Shown: positions 22,883-30,876, counted from the first letter of the stretch. The stretch: DNA of 36,901 bases from Patescibacteria group bacterium (GCA_028716725.1 JAQUPG010000004.1:66680-103580), one strand, 5' to 3'. Program-made: numbers and translations. Notes: generated by a model from the sequence alone, not told the origin.

Positions 22883-22973
22883 CCCGGCCTTTATTAAAAA
22901 AATACTGTTCTGCACAGCACAAAAATGGTTTAAAACTTTTTTATTTTATTATTTTATTTTTATATTATTTTAA

Positions 22974-23762
22974 CTATAGCCCGTCAATCTGCTTCTTTAA
23001 GTCTTTCAATTTCTGGTTATCCGGATTGGCCTTTGCTAGCTTGCCGTAAGCGTCCAGGGCTAAAACTTTGTCTTTTTTCATTATACTGATTTCCAATATT
23101 GTGTCAAGGTAACGTGGATTATTAGGAACAATCTTTAAAGCCTCTTTTATATGCTCCTGAGCCCTTTCCAGCTGCCCGTCATCCCGGTTAACCAAAGCCA
23201 GCTCAAAATTAACCTCTGCTATTTCCTCGTTGTTTCCCTCATCTTTCAAAAGCCTTAAAGTATGTTCAAACGTCTGCCTGGCATCTTCATAATTCTTATT
23301 GGTAAAATATAAATTCCCCAAGTTTTTGAAGGCCTCAATATTCTGGCTATCAAGGCCGATAATTTCAATCAGCCTTTTTTCCGCTTCCTTAAAATTATCT
23401 TCCCCGATCATTTCTTCGGCTTCAACCGACAATTCTCCGATTTTTTTCTCTTTATCCGCCGTCGGCAGAAATATTTCCGTTCCGTAACTTTCTTTTAGCT
23501 CATGAAGCTTATTATAGGCCCATTTTGAAAAAATCCCTAATTTCCCTCCCAGCCAGGTAAAAACTTTTGTTATCCGGGAACTCCATTTAAAAATATTTCT
23601 CTTTAAGCGGCTGCTTATAATCCGCTCCTTAACCCTGGCTTCTCTTTCCGCCGGGATATTATCCACATCCACTCCGGCTAAAACGGAAAATTTCCTCACC
23701 ACGATAAAAACAATTATGCTCAAACTTATAAGGATTAAAATTAAGGGAATAATATTGTACAT
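22974..23762 (-). CDS. Membrane-anchored TPR protein
   Basis: The protein has 262 residues. One N-terminal membrane segment (about 4-22; NIIPLILILISLSIIVFIVV) is followed by a basic linker (about 42-75). Tetratricopeptide repeats span about 110-255, with recognisable units such as DSQNIEAFKNLGNLYFTNKNYEDA, EVNFELALVNRDDGQLERA and DKVLALDAYGKLAKANPDN. The layout is N-terminal anchor, linker and soluble TPR scaffold. Such proteins usually hold partners together, but no partner can be named from context. The gene sits between tRNA-Thr and the aldolase gene. No SD is visible. A weak stem-loop with a T run follows at about 22903-22920. Confidence 0.85.
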   Translation of the reverse strand: MYNIIPLILILISLSIIVFIVVRKFSVLAGVDVDNIPAEREARVKERIISSRLKRNIFKWSSRITKVFTWLGGKLGIFSKWAYNKLHELKESYGTEIFLPTADKEKKIGELSVEAEEMIGEDNFKEAEKRLIEIIGLDSQNIEAFKNLGNLYFTNKNYEDARQTFEHTLRLLKDEGNNEEIAEVNFELALVNRDDGQLERAQEHIKEALKIVPNNPRYLDTILEISIMKKDKVLALDAYGKLAKANPDNQKLKDLKKQIDGL

Positions 23763-23821
23763 AAAAAAAGCTAAAAGCTAATAACTTTAAGAACTTTCTT
23801 AATTTTTAACTTTACCCTAAA

Positions 23822-24697
23822 TTACGTTTCTACTTCTTTTATCTTTACCCGCCCGGCGCTGCCAAATAATTTCATTTTTCCGGCAACTACTTTTTCTACC
23901 GCTTCAATAGTCGGCGCTAGTAATTTTCTCGGATCGGTTTCTTTCTTGTTTTCTAGGCAATGGTTAATCAAAGTTGTGCAGAAAGCAATCTTTATGTCGC
24001 TGCCTATATTAATTATGTCTACTCCTTCTTTTATGGCTCTTTTAACTTTTTCATCGGCTACGCCGGAACCTCCGTGCAGGACAAAGGGTTTTTTTGTCTT
24101 TCCGATTATCTCCTTCAGAAGGGGAAATTTTATATCTTCATTGGTATAAACGCCGTGGGCTGTGCCGACGGCCGCGGCAATCGTGTCAACTTTCGTCACT
24201 TTTACGAACTCCAGCACATCTTTAACTTCGGCTAAAGGAATATTTTTTAATTTTTTTCCATTATCGCCGTGCCCTCCAACCATGGCTCCCACTTCCCCCT
24301 GCACCCAAACGCCGCGGCTATGAGCCACTTCAACCACATGCTTGGTTAAACTAATATTTTCGTCCAAAGGCAGGGAAGAAGCGTCAATATGAACCGAGGT
24401 AAAGCCGGAATTAATGCATTCAAAAATAGAATCAAAGCTGCTGCCATGATCTAAGTGCAGGGCAATCGGCACCCGGGCGGCAATATTTTTGGCGATAGTG
24501 GAAACAATATGGGTAATCGGTTTTAAACCCATATATTTAATGGCTCCCTCCGAAACCTGGATAATAGCCGGCGACTTCATTTTATTGGCCGCCCGGGCCA
24601 CGCCCAGAGCCGATTCTAAATTATGAATATTAAAAGCCCCGACGGCATAACCGCCCCTCTCCGCTTCCTTAACTATTTCTTTAATGTGGACAAGCAT
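23822..24697 (-). CDS. fba: Class II fructose-bisphosphate aldolase
   Basis: The protein has 291 residues from the ATG at 24697; the longer frame starts at a TTG inside a repeat. It catalyses the zinc-dependent aldol cleavage of fructose 1,6-bisphosphate, or a related sugar bisphosphate. Visible class II motifs are HLDHGSSFD at 81-89 (catalytic Asp83, zinc ligand His84), HIDAS near 103-107, GTAHGVY with zinc ligand His181, and LHGGSGV with zinc ligand His208. The TBP-aldolase subfamily (GatY/KbaY-like) is similar, so tagatose specificity cannot be excluded. Position next to tpiA argues for glycolysis. The gene start abuts the palindromic repeat at 24699-24842, and no SD is visible. Confidence 0.93.
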   Translation of the reverse strand: MLVHIKEIVKEAERGGYAVGAFNIHNLESALGVARAANKMKSPAIIQVSEGAIKYMGLKPITHIVSTIAKNIAARVPIALHLDHGSSFDSIFECINSGFTSVHIDASSLPLDENISLTKHVVEVAHSRGVWVQGEVGAMVGGHGDNGKKLKNIPLAEVKDVLEFVKVTKVDTIAAAVGTAHGVYTNEDIKFPLLKEIIGKTKKPFVLHGGSGVADEKVKRAIKEGVDIINIGSDIKIAFCTTLINHCLENKKETDPRKLLAPTIEAVEKVVAGKMKLFGSAGRVKIKEVET

Positions 24698-24698
24698 A

Positions 24699-24842
24699 AA
24701 ACAATAATAATCAATAATCAAATTCCAAACATTTTAGTCAATTGGTTATTGAATATTGAAATTTGTCCCACCACTTTATTATAGTTTTTATTGTGGGCGG
24801 GATCCCGCCAAGGCGGTGATTTGGTTATTGTTTCTTGGTTAT
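24699..24842. repeat. Palindromic AATAATCAA/TTGGTTATTG element between fba and tpiA
   Basis: The left part contains CAATAATCAAATTCCAAACA and then ATTGGTTATTGAATATT. The right arm reads TTTGGTTATTGTTTCTTGG (about 24821-24839). The inner part has a GC-rich hairpin GGGCGGGATCCCGCC. It shares a 20-bp exact block and other stretches with the element at 26766-26889. It fills the whole fba-tpiA gap. Confidence 0.75.
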
Positions 24843-24845
24843 TTA

Positions 24846-25613
24846 CTATCTTAATATTCCTTTGGCAATTTTATAAAACTCCTCCGGGTCTAAACTGGCG
24901 CCACCCACAAGCAAGCCGTCAATATTTTCTAAATCAGCGAAACTCTTTACATTTTTACTGGTTACGCTGCCGCCATAAACAATCCGAAAATTTTTATTAA
25001 CCACGCCAAGGCCGAACATATCATTTAGAGCCAACCCAATAATTTTATGGGCGTATTCGGCTTCTGACGGTTCAATCGCCAAGCCGGAGCCGATCGCCCA
25101 GACCGGCTCATAAGCAACAACCACCTGCTGGTTTTCCATAATATTGATGCCGCCAAGGGCCTGCTGTAATTGGTCAACTAAAACAAAATCCCGTTTATCC
25201 GTTTTTCTTTCCTCGCTTTCTTCGCCGATGCAGACAATCGGAGTCAGGCCGACGATATTCAAAACTTCTTTCACTTTCTGGTGGATCATGGCGTAATTTT
25301 CTAAGAGGAAGCGGCGGCGTTCGCTGTGGCCGATAATAACATATTGGCAGCCGGCTTCAAGGAGCATTTTCGGCGAAATTTCACCGGTATAAGCTCCGCT
25401 TTCTTCAAAAAATACGTCTTGAGCCCCTAATTTTAAACCGGTTTTTTTAAATAATCTTCCGATTTCGTCCAAAACTATGAACGGCGGGCAAACTACAACT
25501 TCGCCCCTGGAAAAACCTTTAAATTTTTCTTTAAATTTTTTTGCCTTCTCCAGACTTTCAGCTAAGGTTAGCTTCATTTTCCAGTTAGCAATAATGATTT
25601 TATTTTTTGCCAT
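24846..25613 (-). CDS. tpiA: Triosephosphate isomerase
   Basis: The protein has 255 residues, a full-length TIM barrel that interconverts dihydroxyacetone phosphate and glyceraldehyde 3-phosphate. Active-site residues are in place: Asn10 and Lys12 in ANWKM, His96 in IIGHSERR, Glu169 in AYEPVWAIG, and the phosphate-binding motifs YGGSVTSKN (213-221) and VGGASLDPEEF (236-246). Upstream (high-coordinate side) lies the D-Ala-D-Ala carboxypeptidase gene, downstream the aldolase, giving two consecutive steps of glycolysis. The ATG at 25613 has no SD. Confidence 0.96.
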   Translation of the reverse strand: MAKNKIIIANWKMKLTLAESLEKAKKFKEKFKGFSRGEVVVCPPFIVLDEIGRLFKKTGLKLGAQDVFFEESGAYTGEISPKMLLEAGCQYVIIGHSERRRFLLENYAMIHQKVKEVLNIVGLTPIVCIGEESEERKTDKRDFVLVDQLQQALGGINIMENQQVVVAYEPVWAIGSGLAIEPSEAEYAHKIIGLALNDMFGLGVVNKNFRIVYGGSVTSKNVKSFADLENIDGLLVGGASLDPEEFYKIAKGILR

Positions 25614-25707
25614 ATTATATGGACTAACTAATAATTATCTTTTTCTATTATACCACTTATCCCCAAAATCCCAAATATTCTAAAAACTCTTGAGACCTCC
25701 CCGCTGA

Positions 25708-26751
25708 CTACCATTCGTAATTTTCATAAATCCATTCCGCCAGGTCTTTTGTTTCTTTAAACCGGCTGCTGCTGGTCGGACCGCCTAATATAACCGTAAC
25801 GATTTCCTGGCTGTCTTCGTGGGCGAATTCTCCGGCAAAGCAGTATCCGGCCAATTCCGTATAGCCGGTTTTGCCCCCGATGATTTTTAGGCCGTTAGCC
25901 GGGAAATTTTCCAATAAATAATCGGTGGTTAAAACCTTCTTTCTCTTTCCTCCTAAGGTTTTAAATTCATATTCTTTATTTAAAGTCGCCTGGCGGATAT
26001 CTTCCGAGGAAAAAGCGGCTTTAGCCAGCTGGGCGATTTCCCTGGCCGTGGAAACATTATTATTATTTAAGCCAATCGGGTCGCTGAATTTCGTTTTTGT
26101 TAAACCAAGGCTTAAAGCTTTCCGGTTCATCTCTTTAACAAATTCTTCTTCGCTAAGCAGCGAGGATCGGACTAAAGCAATGGCGGCCGTATTATCCGAA
26201 GCCACTAAGCTTAAATAAAATAAATCTTTAACTGTCACCCTTTCCCCGAGAAACAAGAAAATTTTTCCGCCCTCCCGCCTGTCTTCCCGTTTTATTTCAT
26301 AAACCGAATCCCAGCCCGGATTATGGTCAAGAAAAACCAAAGCCGTCATTAATTTGGTCAGACTGGCAATAGGCGTTATTTCGTCAGGCTGATAAGAAAA
26401 AAGCAGGGCGCCGCTTTCCCGGTCAACGGCCGCCGCGCTTTTAGCCGTAATTATAAAATCGCCAGCGTCCGGCCCGCCTAGATTGGCTGGCGAGGCTGGC
26501 AACTTTTGCGGCCCGGCCGGCTTGTCCGGGCTTTCCGGCAAAATTCTCCCGGCGAGCGGCACCCTTTTTATTTCCTCAACCGCCCGGCCGACCGCCTCGC
26601 CCATTTCCTGTTCATCCACGCCCAAAACCTCTCCCTTGTCTCCGGCTAAAGCGCCAAAAATATCAAAACTAAAACCCGGCTTAGCCGGAGAAATGGCAAA
26701 GCTGAAAATCATGGCTGTAATTATTAAACTTGTTAAGGCGGATATTAACAT
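25708..26751 (-). CDS. D-alanyl-D-alanine carboxypeptidase (peptidase S11)
   Basis: The protein has 347 residues from the ATG at 26751; the longer frame begins with TTG inside a palindromic repeat. An N-terminal hydrophobic segment (about 2-20) acts as signal or anchor. A Pro/Gly-rich linker follows (about 65-98). The penicillin-binding serine-peptidase domain holds the three family motifs: SLTK at 130-133, SDN at 185-187 and KTG at 294-296. These are typical of the DacA/PBP5-PBP6 group that trims the terminal D-Ala from peptidoglycan stem peptides. The usual C-terminal amphipathic domain is absent, as the protein ends shortly after the catalytic domain. The enzyme would act outside the membrane. 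No close functional partner is adjacent. Confidence 0.92.
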   Translation of the reverse strand: MLISALTSLIITAMIFSFAISPAKPGFSFDIFGALAGDKGEVLGVDEQEMGEAVGRAVEEIKRVPLAGRILPESPDKPAGPQKLPASPANLGGPDAGDFIITAKSAAAVDRESGALLFSYQPDEITPIASLTKLMTALVFLDHNPGWDSVYEIKREDRREGGKIFLFLGERVTVKDLFYLSLVASDNTAAIALVRSSLLSEEEFVKEMNRKALSLGLTKTKFSDPIGLNNNNVSTAREIAQLAKAAFSSEDIRQATLNKEYEFKTLGGKRKKVLTTDYLLENFPANGLKIIGGKTGYTELAGYCFAGEFAHEDSQEIVTVILGGPTSSSRFKETKDLAEWIYENYEW

Positions 26752-26765
26752 AATAAACTTCTGAA

Positions 26766-26889
26766 AATAATCAAGAAACAATAATCAAATTCCAAACAAT
26801 ACTCAATAACCAAATTTCAATATTCAAATTTTTATTTAATTGGTTATTGAATATTAAAACTTGTTTGGTTATTGTTTCTTGATTATTGG
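26766..26889. repeat. Long palindromic element between dacA-type gene and scpB
   Basis: The left arm AATAATCAAGAAACAATAA (from 26766) and right arm TTATTGTTTCTTGATTATT (ending about 26889) are complementary. Inner pairs such as CAATAACCAA/TTGGTTATTG extend the pairing. It shares CAATAATCAAATTCCAAACA with the element at 24699-24842. It fills the gap between scpB and the carboxypeptidase start. Confidence 0.8.
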
Positions 26890-26911
26890 TTATTATACTT
26901 TATTCTCTCAC

Positions 26912-27454
26912 TTATTGGGCATTATCACTTAATACTCTATCCAAAGTATCATCTTTATTAAGCCTTTCATAATCCGGCAGCTCTCCCACATTATTAACCC
27001 CCAAAAAACGAATGAAATCAAAAGTAATATTATAATAAGTTTCTTTTTTTCTCTTATCTTGTTTGCCTTCCACTAAGCCCCGCAAAAGCAGGTTATGGAG
27101 AATCAAGGAGCAATTTACTCCCCTGATTCTTTCCAAATCTAATTTAGAAATCGGGCCGCGGTAAGCGATAATGGTTAAAGTTTCGAGGCTTGGCCGGGTC
27201 AGCTCGCCCGTAGTTTCGTCTTTAATAAAATCGCGGACTAAGCTCGAGTTCTCCGGAGCGCTAACCATCTGGTAAGAGGAGCCGTTTTTTATTATGGCCA
27301 GCCCCTCCCCTCTTTTTTTATAATCATCCGCCAATTCCTTCACTGCCGCTTCCACTTCTTTCGGGTCTTTCTTAGTCAACTGGGCGAGCTGCTTAACCGC
27401 CATCGGCTTGGCGGAAATAAAAAGCAAAGATTCAATTTTTCCTTTTATAGACAT
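26912..27454 (-). CDS. scpB: Segregation and condensation protein B
   Basis: The protein has 180 residues, near the usual length. ScpB dimers bind the ScpA kleisin in the SMC-ScpAB condensin and are made of two winged-helix domains. Family features are IESLLFISAKPMAVKQLAQL at the start, the conserved RPSLETLTIIAYRGPISK near 127-145, and RIRGVNCSLILHNLLLRGLVE. The stop of the scpA frame lies 2 nt before this ATG, so the two are translationally coupled in the order scpA-scpB. No SD is seen apart from the scpA coding sequence. SMC itself is not in the window. Confidence 0.94.
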   Translation of the reverse strand: MSIKGKIESLLFISAKPMAVKQLAQLTKKDPKEVEAAVKELADDYKKRGEGLAIIKNGSSYQMVSAPENSSLVRDFIKDETTGELTRPSLETLTIIAYRGPISKLDLERIRGVNCSLILHNLLLRGLVEGKQDKRKKETYYNITFDFIRFLGVNNVGELPDYERLNKDDTLDRVLSDNAQ

Positions 27455-27455
27455 A

Positions 27456-28166
27456 TTAATTGTTTTTGTTTATAGTAATTTCGCCGAAAAGGCCCTCCTG
27501 TTCGGCAAAAACGTCGCGCTGTTTTATTAATTCTAAAATGGCCAGAAAACTTACGATAATTTCCGTTTTTGACCCGGCTTTGGCTAAAAATTTAGAAAAA
27601 TTTACCTTGATTGTATCTAAAAGCGCCTTTTGGATAGCCAAAATTTTATCCTCAATATTTATTTTCCTCTCTAACTTCTCCTCCTCTAACTTCTCCTCCT
27701 CCGGCCTTATTTGGCTTATTAAATTTTTAAAAACAAGGGCTAAATCTTCCTTGTTCAACTTTGTCGGAGGAGAAAAAATCTTTAAATTGGCTAAAATCGC
27801 TTTTTTATCAAACTCCCGGGCAAACGTAAACTTCTTTTTGCCGATCATCGCTTCTATAACTTTCATCGCTTCCAGAAATTCTTTATACATCTTAAGCTGC
27901 TGCTCCAGTTCTTCAATTCCCTCATCCTCCTCCGTATATAAATAAGGCAGAAGCGCCTTAGATTTGATATATAATAATTTTGCCGCAATAACTAAAAAAT
28001 CCGCCGTCTCGTCCGGATTAGCTACAACCAACTCTTTCATATAATTAATGTATTGGTCGGCAATCTTGGCCAGGCTCACTTCCGTAATATCAAGCTCTTC
28101 CTTTTCAATCAGCTGCAGCAATAAACCCAAAGGCCCCTCGAATTTTTCGGTTTTAACTTGAAGCAT
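27456..28166 (-). CDS. scpA: Segregation and condensation protein A
   Basis: The protein has 236 residues from the ATG at 28166; the longer frame begins with TTG next to a repeat. ScpA is the kleisin that bridges the SMC heads. The N-terminal signature is clear: VKTEKFEGPLGLLLQLIEKE, then DITEVSLAKIADQYINYM. The middle is acidic (EDEGIEELEQQLKMYKEF) and the C-terminal winged-helix region ends near FAEQEGLFGEI. The gene is followed directly by scpB. Just upstream lies a heptamer array (28171-28205) that separates it from the third four-helix-bundle gene. No SD is visible. Confidence 0.94.
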   Translation of the reverse strand: MLQVKTEKFEGPLGLLLQLIEKEELDITEVSLAKIADQYINYMKELVVANPDETADFLVIAAKLLYIKSKALLPYLYTEEDEGIEELEQQLKMYKEFLEAMKVIEAMIGKKKFTFAREFDKKAILANLKIFSPPTKLNKEDLALVFKNLISQIRPEEEKLEEEKLERKINIEDKILAIQKALLDTIKVNFSKFLAKAGSKTEIIVSFLAILELIKQRDVFAEQEGLFGEITINKNN

Positions 28167-28170
28167 AATA

Positions 28171-28205
28171 GTAAACAAACAACAGTAAACAGTAAAAAGT
28201 AATAG
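28171..28205. repeat. 35-bp heptamer array GTAAACA type, left flank of cassette C
   Basis: Five 7-bp units read GTAAACA, AACAACA, GTAAACA, GTAAAAA, GTAATAG. It starts 5 nt upstream of the scpA ATG. It is inverted relative to the array at 28672-28706. The unit differs from GTTAAWW at the third base. Confidence 0.85.
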
Positions 28206-28259
28206 AAAACCAAAATATAATTAAGAATTAGAATTGAGTAGAATTTGAATCTTTCTCTT

Positions 28260-28637
28260 TTAAAAATCCCTAAATTTTTCCGTACTTTGAATAAGACCGC
28301 AGATTAACTTATAACCCTCAAAACTTATCACTTTTATCTGATTAAACTCATCATCTGTTATATAACCTAAATCTTTAGCTATAATTAAATAATTCTGCAC
28401 TTCGGAGGATGAACCTCTAGCCATGACATAAAATCTCATCTTGTCATTATAATGGTATCGGCCATAACCTTCGGCGATATTCCCGGTAATGGAACAAACA
28501 GCTCTTCTTATTTGACTTACCAGCCCGAACAATTCATCGTTAGGAAATTTTTTAGTTAATCTATAAATTTTTAAAACCAAATCGTGATTCTTTTGCCAGG
28601 TATCTAAATGTGTAAAGTGCCTAATTTGCGTTGACAT
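28260..28637 (-). CDS. Four-helix-bundle protein, S23/IVP family (copy C)
   Basis: The protein has 125 residues and belongs to the same family as the copies at 1564 and 22365, but to a different subgroup. Characteristic segments are THLDTWQKNHDLVLKIYRL, FPNDELFGLVSQIRRA, VCSITGNIAEGYGR and ARGSSSEVQNYLIIAKDL. The RRA..SI..NIAEG core is the family hallmark. It sits between scpA and the YbaK-type gene, bracketed by inverted heptamer arrays of the GTAAACA type. No SD is visible. It probably separates what would otherwise be neighbouring housekeeping genes. Confidence 0.92.
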   Translation of the reverse strand: MSTQIRHFTHLDTWQKNHDLVLKIYRLTKKFPNDELFGLVSQIRRAVCSITGNIAEGYGRYHYNDKMRFYVMARGSSSEVQNYLIIAKDLGYITDDEFNQIKVISFEGYKLICGLIQSTEKFRDF

Positions 28638-28671
28638 AAAAATAATATTTTGGTTGCCAAAACAAATTATC

Positions 28672-28706
28672 TGTTTACTGTTGTCTATTTACTGTTTACT
28701 ATCAGT
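28672..28706. repeat. 35-bp heptamer array TGTTTAC type, right flank of cassette C
   Basis: Five 7-bp units read TGTTTAC, TGTTGTC, TATTTAC, TGTTTAC, TATCAGT, mostly the reverse complement of the units at 28171-28205. It lies 8 nt from the stop codon of the YbaK-type gene. Confidence 0.85.
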
Positions 28707-28714
28707 TAATTTTA

Positions 28715-29260
28715 TTATCTCTTTTTGCTTTTCTTTATTTTATTCACCTTCTGCATTTTAATCCTCTTCCTCACCCCGAAACTTCCCAAAACCGCATTTT
28801 CCAGTTTTATAAAATCCTTGACCGCCATTTCTATGGAATGGTTAAAGCCCCCGGAAGAAAAAACCGCTTTTTTTACTCTCGTCAAAGCTTTGTCCGCGAC
28901 TACCGGCAAATTATGGAGTTTGCCAAAAGCGCTCATTGTCCCGGATTTAATCTTTAAAACCTTGCTCATTACCTTCTCGCCCGGAATTTTCACCGTTTTT
29001 ATCTTTTTGCCGGTTTGCGCCCCCAAGCATTTGCCTAATTTTTTAAAATCCAAATTATAATCAGCCGGCAAAAGCACTAAAAAATAATCTCTGTCCGCCT
29101 GGACCAGAAGCGACTTGGCAATTTCGCCCATTTTTTTCTTCATGGTCGCGGCCGCATCCATGGCTGTATAAACTGTCCTATGCTCTAAAACATTATGCTT
29201 TACCCCGGCTTTATTTAGATATTCTTCTAACTTAGCCGGTAGCTTAGTTTTTTTACTCAT
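28715..29260 (-). CDS. YbaK/ProX-type aminoacyl-tRNA deacylase
   Basis: The protein has 181 residues, with the YbaK/EbsC-like domain (PF04073) covering about 8-155. Family features are the opening LPAKLEEYLNKAGVKHNVLEH, AATMKKKMGEIAKSLLV, the LLPADYNLDFKKL segment, and a Gly/His-containing core FSSGGFNHSIEM. Related enzymes clear mischarged aminoacyl-tRNA in trans, mostly Cys- or Ala-tRNA(Pro). The exact substrate is not readable here. The C-terminus adds a Lys-rich tail (about 160-181) that may bind RNA. The start is preceded by a heptamer array and has no SD. Confidence 0.82.
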   Translation of the reverse strand: MSKKTKLPAKLEEYLNKAGVKHNVLEHRTVYTAMDAAATMKKKMGEIAKSLLVQADRDYFLVLLPADYNLDFKKLGKCLGAQTGKKIKTVKIPGEKVMSKVLKIKSGTMSAFGKLHNLPVVADKALTRVKKAVFSSGGFNHSIEMAVKDFIKLENAVLGSFGVRKRIKMQKVNKIKKSKKR

Positions 29261-29266
29261 ATGTTT

Positions 29267-29301
29267 GTTAATTGTTAAAAGTTAATTGTTAACTGTTAAC
29301 A
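29267..29301. repeat. Solo 35-bp heptamer array upstream of the YbaK-type gene
   Basis: Five exact 7-bp units read GTTAATT, GTTAAAA, GTTAATT, GTTAACT, GTTAACA. It starts 7 nt upstream of the ATG. No four-helix-bundle gene and no inverted partner is adjacent on this side. Confidence 0.9.
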
Positions 29302-29335
29302 TTATACCTTAATTTTAGCCTAAAAGCAAAGAAAA

Positions 29336-29360
29336 AAGGCCAACCCGATAGGTCGGCCTT
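29336..29360 (-). terminator. Terminator of the pyrimidine block
   Basis: The stem AAGGCCGACC/GGTTGGCCTT (one G-T pair) with a short loop is followed by TTTTTC on the minus strand. It lies about 40 nt beyond the OPRT stop at 29400. Confidence 0.8.
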
Positions 29361-29399
29361 CTTTTTATTCTCTCCTTTTTATTTCCTCCTTCGTTTGTC

Positions 29400-30155
29400 T
29401 TATAACTGCGAGGTGGTGATATCTCGCCAGCTCGCCTCGTCAACCTTGGGCTTAATGGCGACAGAACCAAATCTGCAAGGACCGGAATGCGGGCACTCTT
29501 CCTTAGTCCATTCTCCAATCCGGTGATCAGCGACCGAGACGATGGAAAAAACACCAATATCATCTACCTCAATCTTCTTCAGACCACCACGATTCACGAT
29601 CACCATCTCATAGGGTAAAATTTCTGCTTCGGGCTGCTTGGAATTTATCAGGACTACAGTTTCTTTGAAACCCGTACCCTTCGTGCAAAAATCTTCGACA
29701 ATGAGCAGTCTTTCGCCCGGCTTGAATGGCGTTATCACGGTAATACGGCCGCCTTCAACCTTTTGTAAAGCCGCCACCTTAACCCCCATAATGCGGCCCA
29801 AATCTTCAGCCAGAGCGGTAGCGCCGTCAGGGATACCGACCAGCCAATCAGGTTTCATTATGTTTAAGTGTCCAAACAGCTGCTTAAGCTGATAGGCCAT
29901 AATCAACCTGATATTATCCGGCTTAAGAAGAATTTTTGATATCAGGAAACCGTCACTATGCAAGCCGGACTTGAGCAGAGCGTGTTTGCCTGGTTTCCCC
30001 TGCTCTGCCGCCGCGTAGTTGTAGCGCCAAAAAGCATCTAAAACCTCAGCGACATAAATAACCTCTTTGGCAGACAACAGCTGTTCCGCGAAATCAAGTG
30101 GATTGAGCAAGAGGAGCTCATCTTTGCCCATTCCCAAAAGATTCAATTTGGTCAT
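29400..30155 (-). CDS. pyrE: Orotate phosphoribosyltransferase-like protein
   Basis: The protein has 251 residues and a type I phosphoribosyltransferase fold. The PRPP-binding loop is LLIVEDFCTKGTG (about 150-162), a variant of the family VDD..T.G motif with Glu154-Asp155. KSGLHSDGFLISK (62-74) resembles the orotate/PRPP loop of OPRT. The C-terminal part contains a CPHSGPC pair of Cys followed by IKPK, a pattern also seen in some PRTases. It would convert orotate and PRPP to OMP, and its upstream neighbour decarboxylates OMP to UMP, so the pair covers the last two steps of de novo pyrimidine synthesis. A strong AAGGAGG lies 7 nt before the ATG, and the pyrF gene ends 28 nt upstream. The enzyme class is sure; substrate rests on neighbours. 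Confidence 0.82.
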   Translation of the reverse strand: MTKLNLLGMGKDELLLLNPLDFAEQLLSAKEVIYVAEVLDAFWRYNYAAAEQGKPGKHALLKSGLHSDGFLISKILLKPDNIRLIMAYQLKQLFGHLNIMKPDWLVGIPDGATALAEDLGRIMGVKVAALQKVEGGRITVITPFKPGERLLIVEDFCTKGTGFKETVVLINSKQPEAEILPYEMVIVNRGGLKKIEVDDIGVFSIVSVADHRIGEWTKEECPHSGPCRFGSVAIKPKVDEASWRDITTSQL

Positions 30156-30183
30156 TCTCTCACCTCCTTAAATCGAAAAAGGG

Positions 30184-30876
30184 TTAAACTGCGTTTCCGC
30201 CCGCGACCGAAATTTCCTCCTGCGTCTTTCTCACCGCTTCCGCCGGATCTTCGGCTTTGACGATCGGCCGTCCGATAACAAGGTAATTAGCGCCCATTTT
30301 CACCGCATCCGCCGGCGTCGTCACCCTGGCCTGATCTTCCGTACCAAGATGCCAAACCGGCCGGATCCCCGGAGTTACCTTGATCAAACCTGCCAGTTCC
30401 GGGAATCCCGACAGGAATTCAAGTTCTTTCGGCGAGCAGACGATGCCATGCACCCCGGCCAAGACAGCATCTCTGGCGAACTGCAGAACCTTGGCCTTAA
30501 CCGGAGCGCCGAAAGTAAGTTGGCACTCGTCTTCGCCCAAAGATGTTAACACGGTAACCGCCAGAATCCGCGAATCACCGCATTTTTCAACTGCTGCCCG
30601 CATCATCGGGATTCTGCCTGAAGCATGAACAGTGATAAATCTTGGACCGTAATTAGCCATCTTTTTTACCCTGTTTCCCACGGTATTGGGGATATCATGG
30701 AATTTTGGATCAGCCATGACTCCACCAAAGACGGACAACTCTTCGATAATATTCGGCCCCGGGTCGTCCAGCAAATCGTTTGCTTTGAAAAGCACTCCGG
30801 TTCCGGACAACTTTTCGGCTAACGCCAAAGCCTTTTCAGCCGTTAAATCGTCCAAGGCTACAATGATGTCTGCCAT
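30184..30876 (-). CDS. pyrF: Orotidine 5'-phosphate decarboxylase
   Basis: The protein has 230 residues, a TIM barrel that converts OMP to UMP. The catalytic tetrad region is visible: Lys31 in LFKAND and ADPKFHDIPNT (Asp56, Lys58, Asp61). The phosphate-binding motifs VTPGIRP and YLVIGRPIVKAEDP are also present. The ATG has a purine-rich GGAAGGAG about 10 nt upstream. It is the middle of a tight minus-strand unit: membrane protein (31130), small Cys protein (30907), pyrF, pyrE, with gaps of 20-30 nt. Base and codon use look richer in G and C than the genes on either side. Confidence 0.93.
   Translation of the reverse strand: MADIIVALDDLTAEKALALAEKLSGTGVLFKANDLLDDPGPNIIEELSVFGGVMADPKFHDIPNTVGNRVKKMANYGPRFITVHASGRIPMMRAAVEKCGDSRILAVTVLTSLGEDECQLTFGAPVKAKVLQFARDAVLAGVHGIVCSPKELEFLSGFPELAGLIKVTPGIRPVWHLGTEDQARVTTPADAVKMGANYLVIGRPIVKAEDPAEAVRKTQEEISVAGGNAV

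Noticed and set aside
26752-26781. Longer start of the carboxypeptidase gene
   Set aside because: It begins with TTG inside a palindromic repeat; ATG at 26751 leads straight into the membrane segment.
27460-27945. 161-residue plus-strand ORF
   Set aside because: It is antisense to scpA and shows no features of its own.
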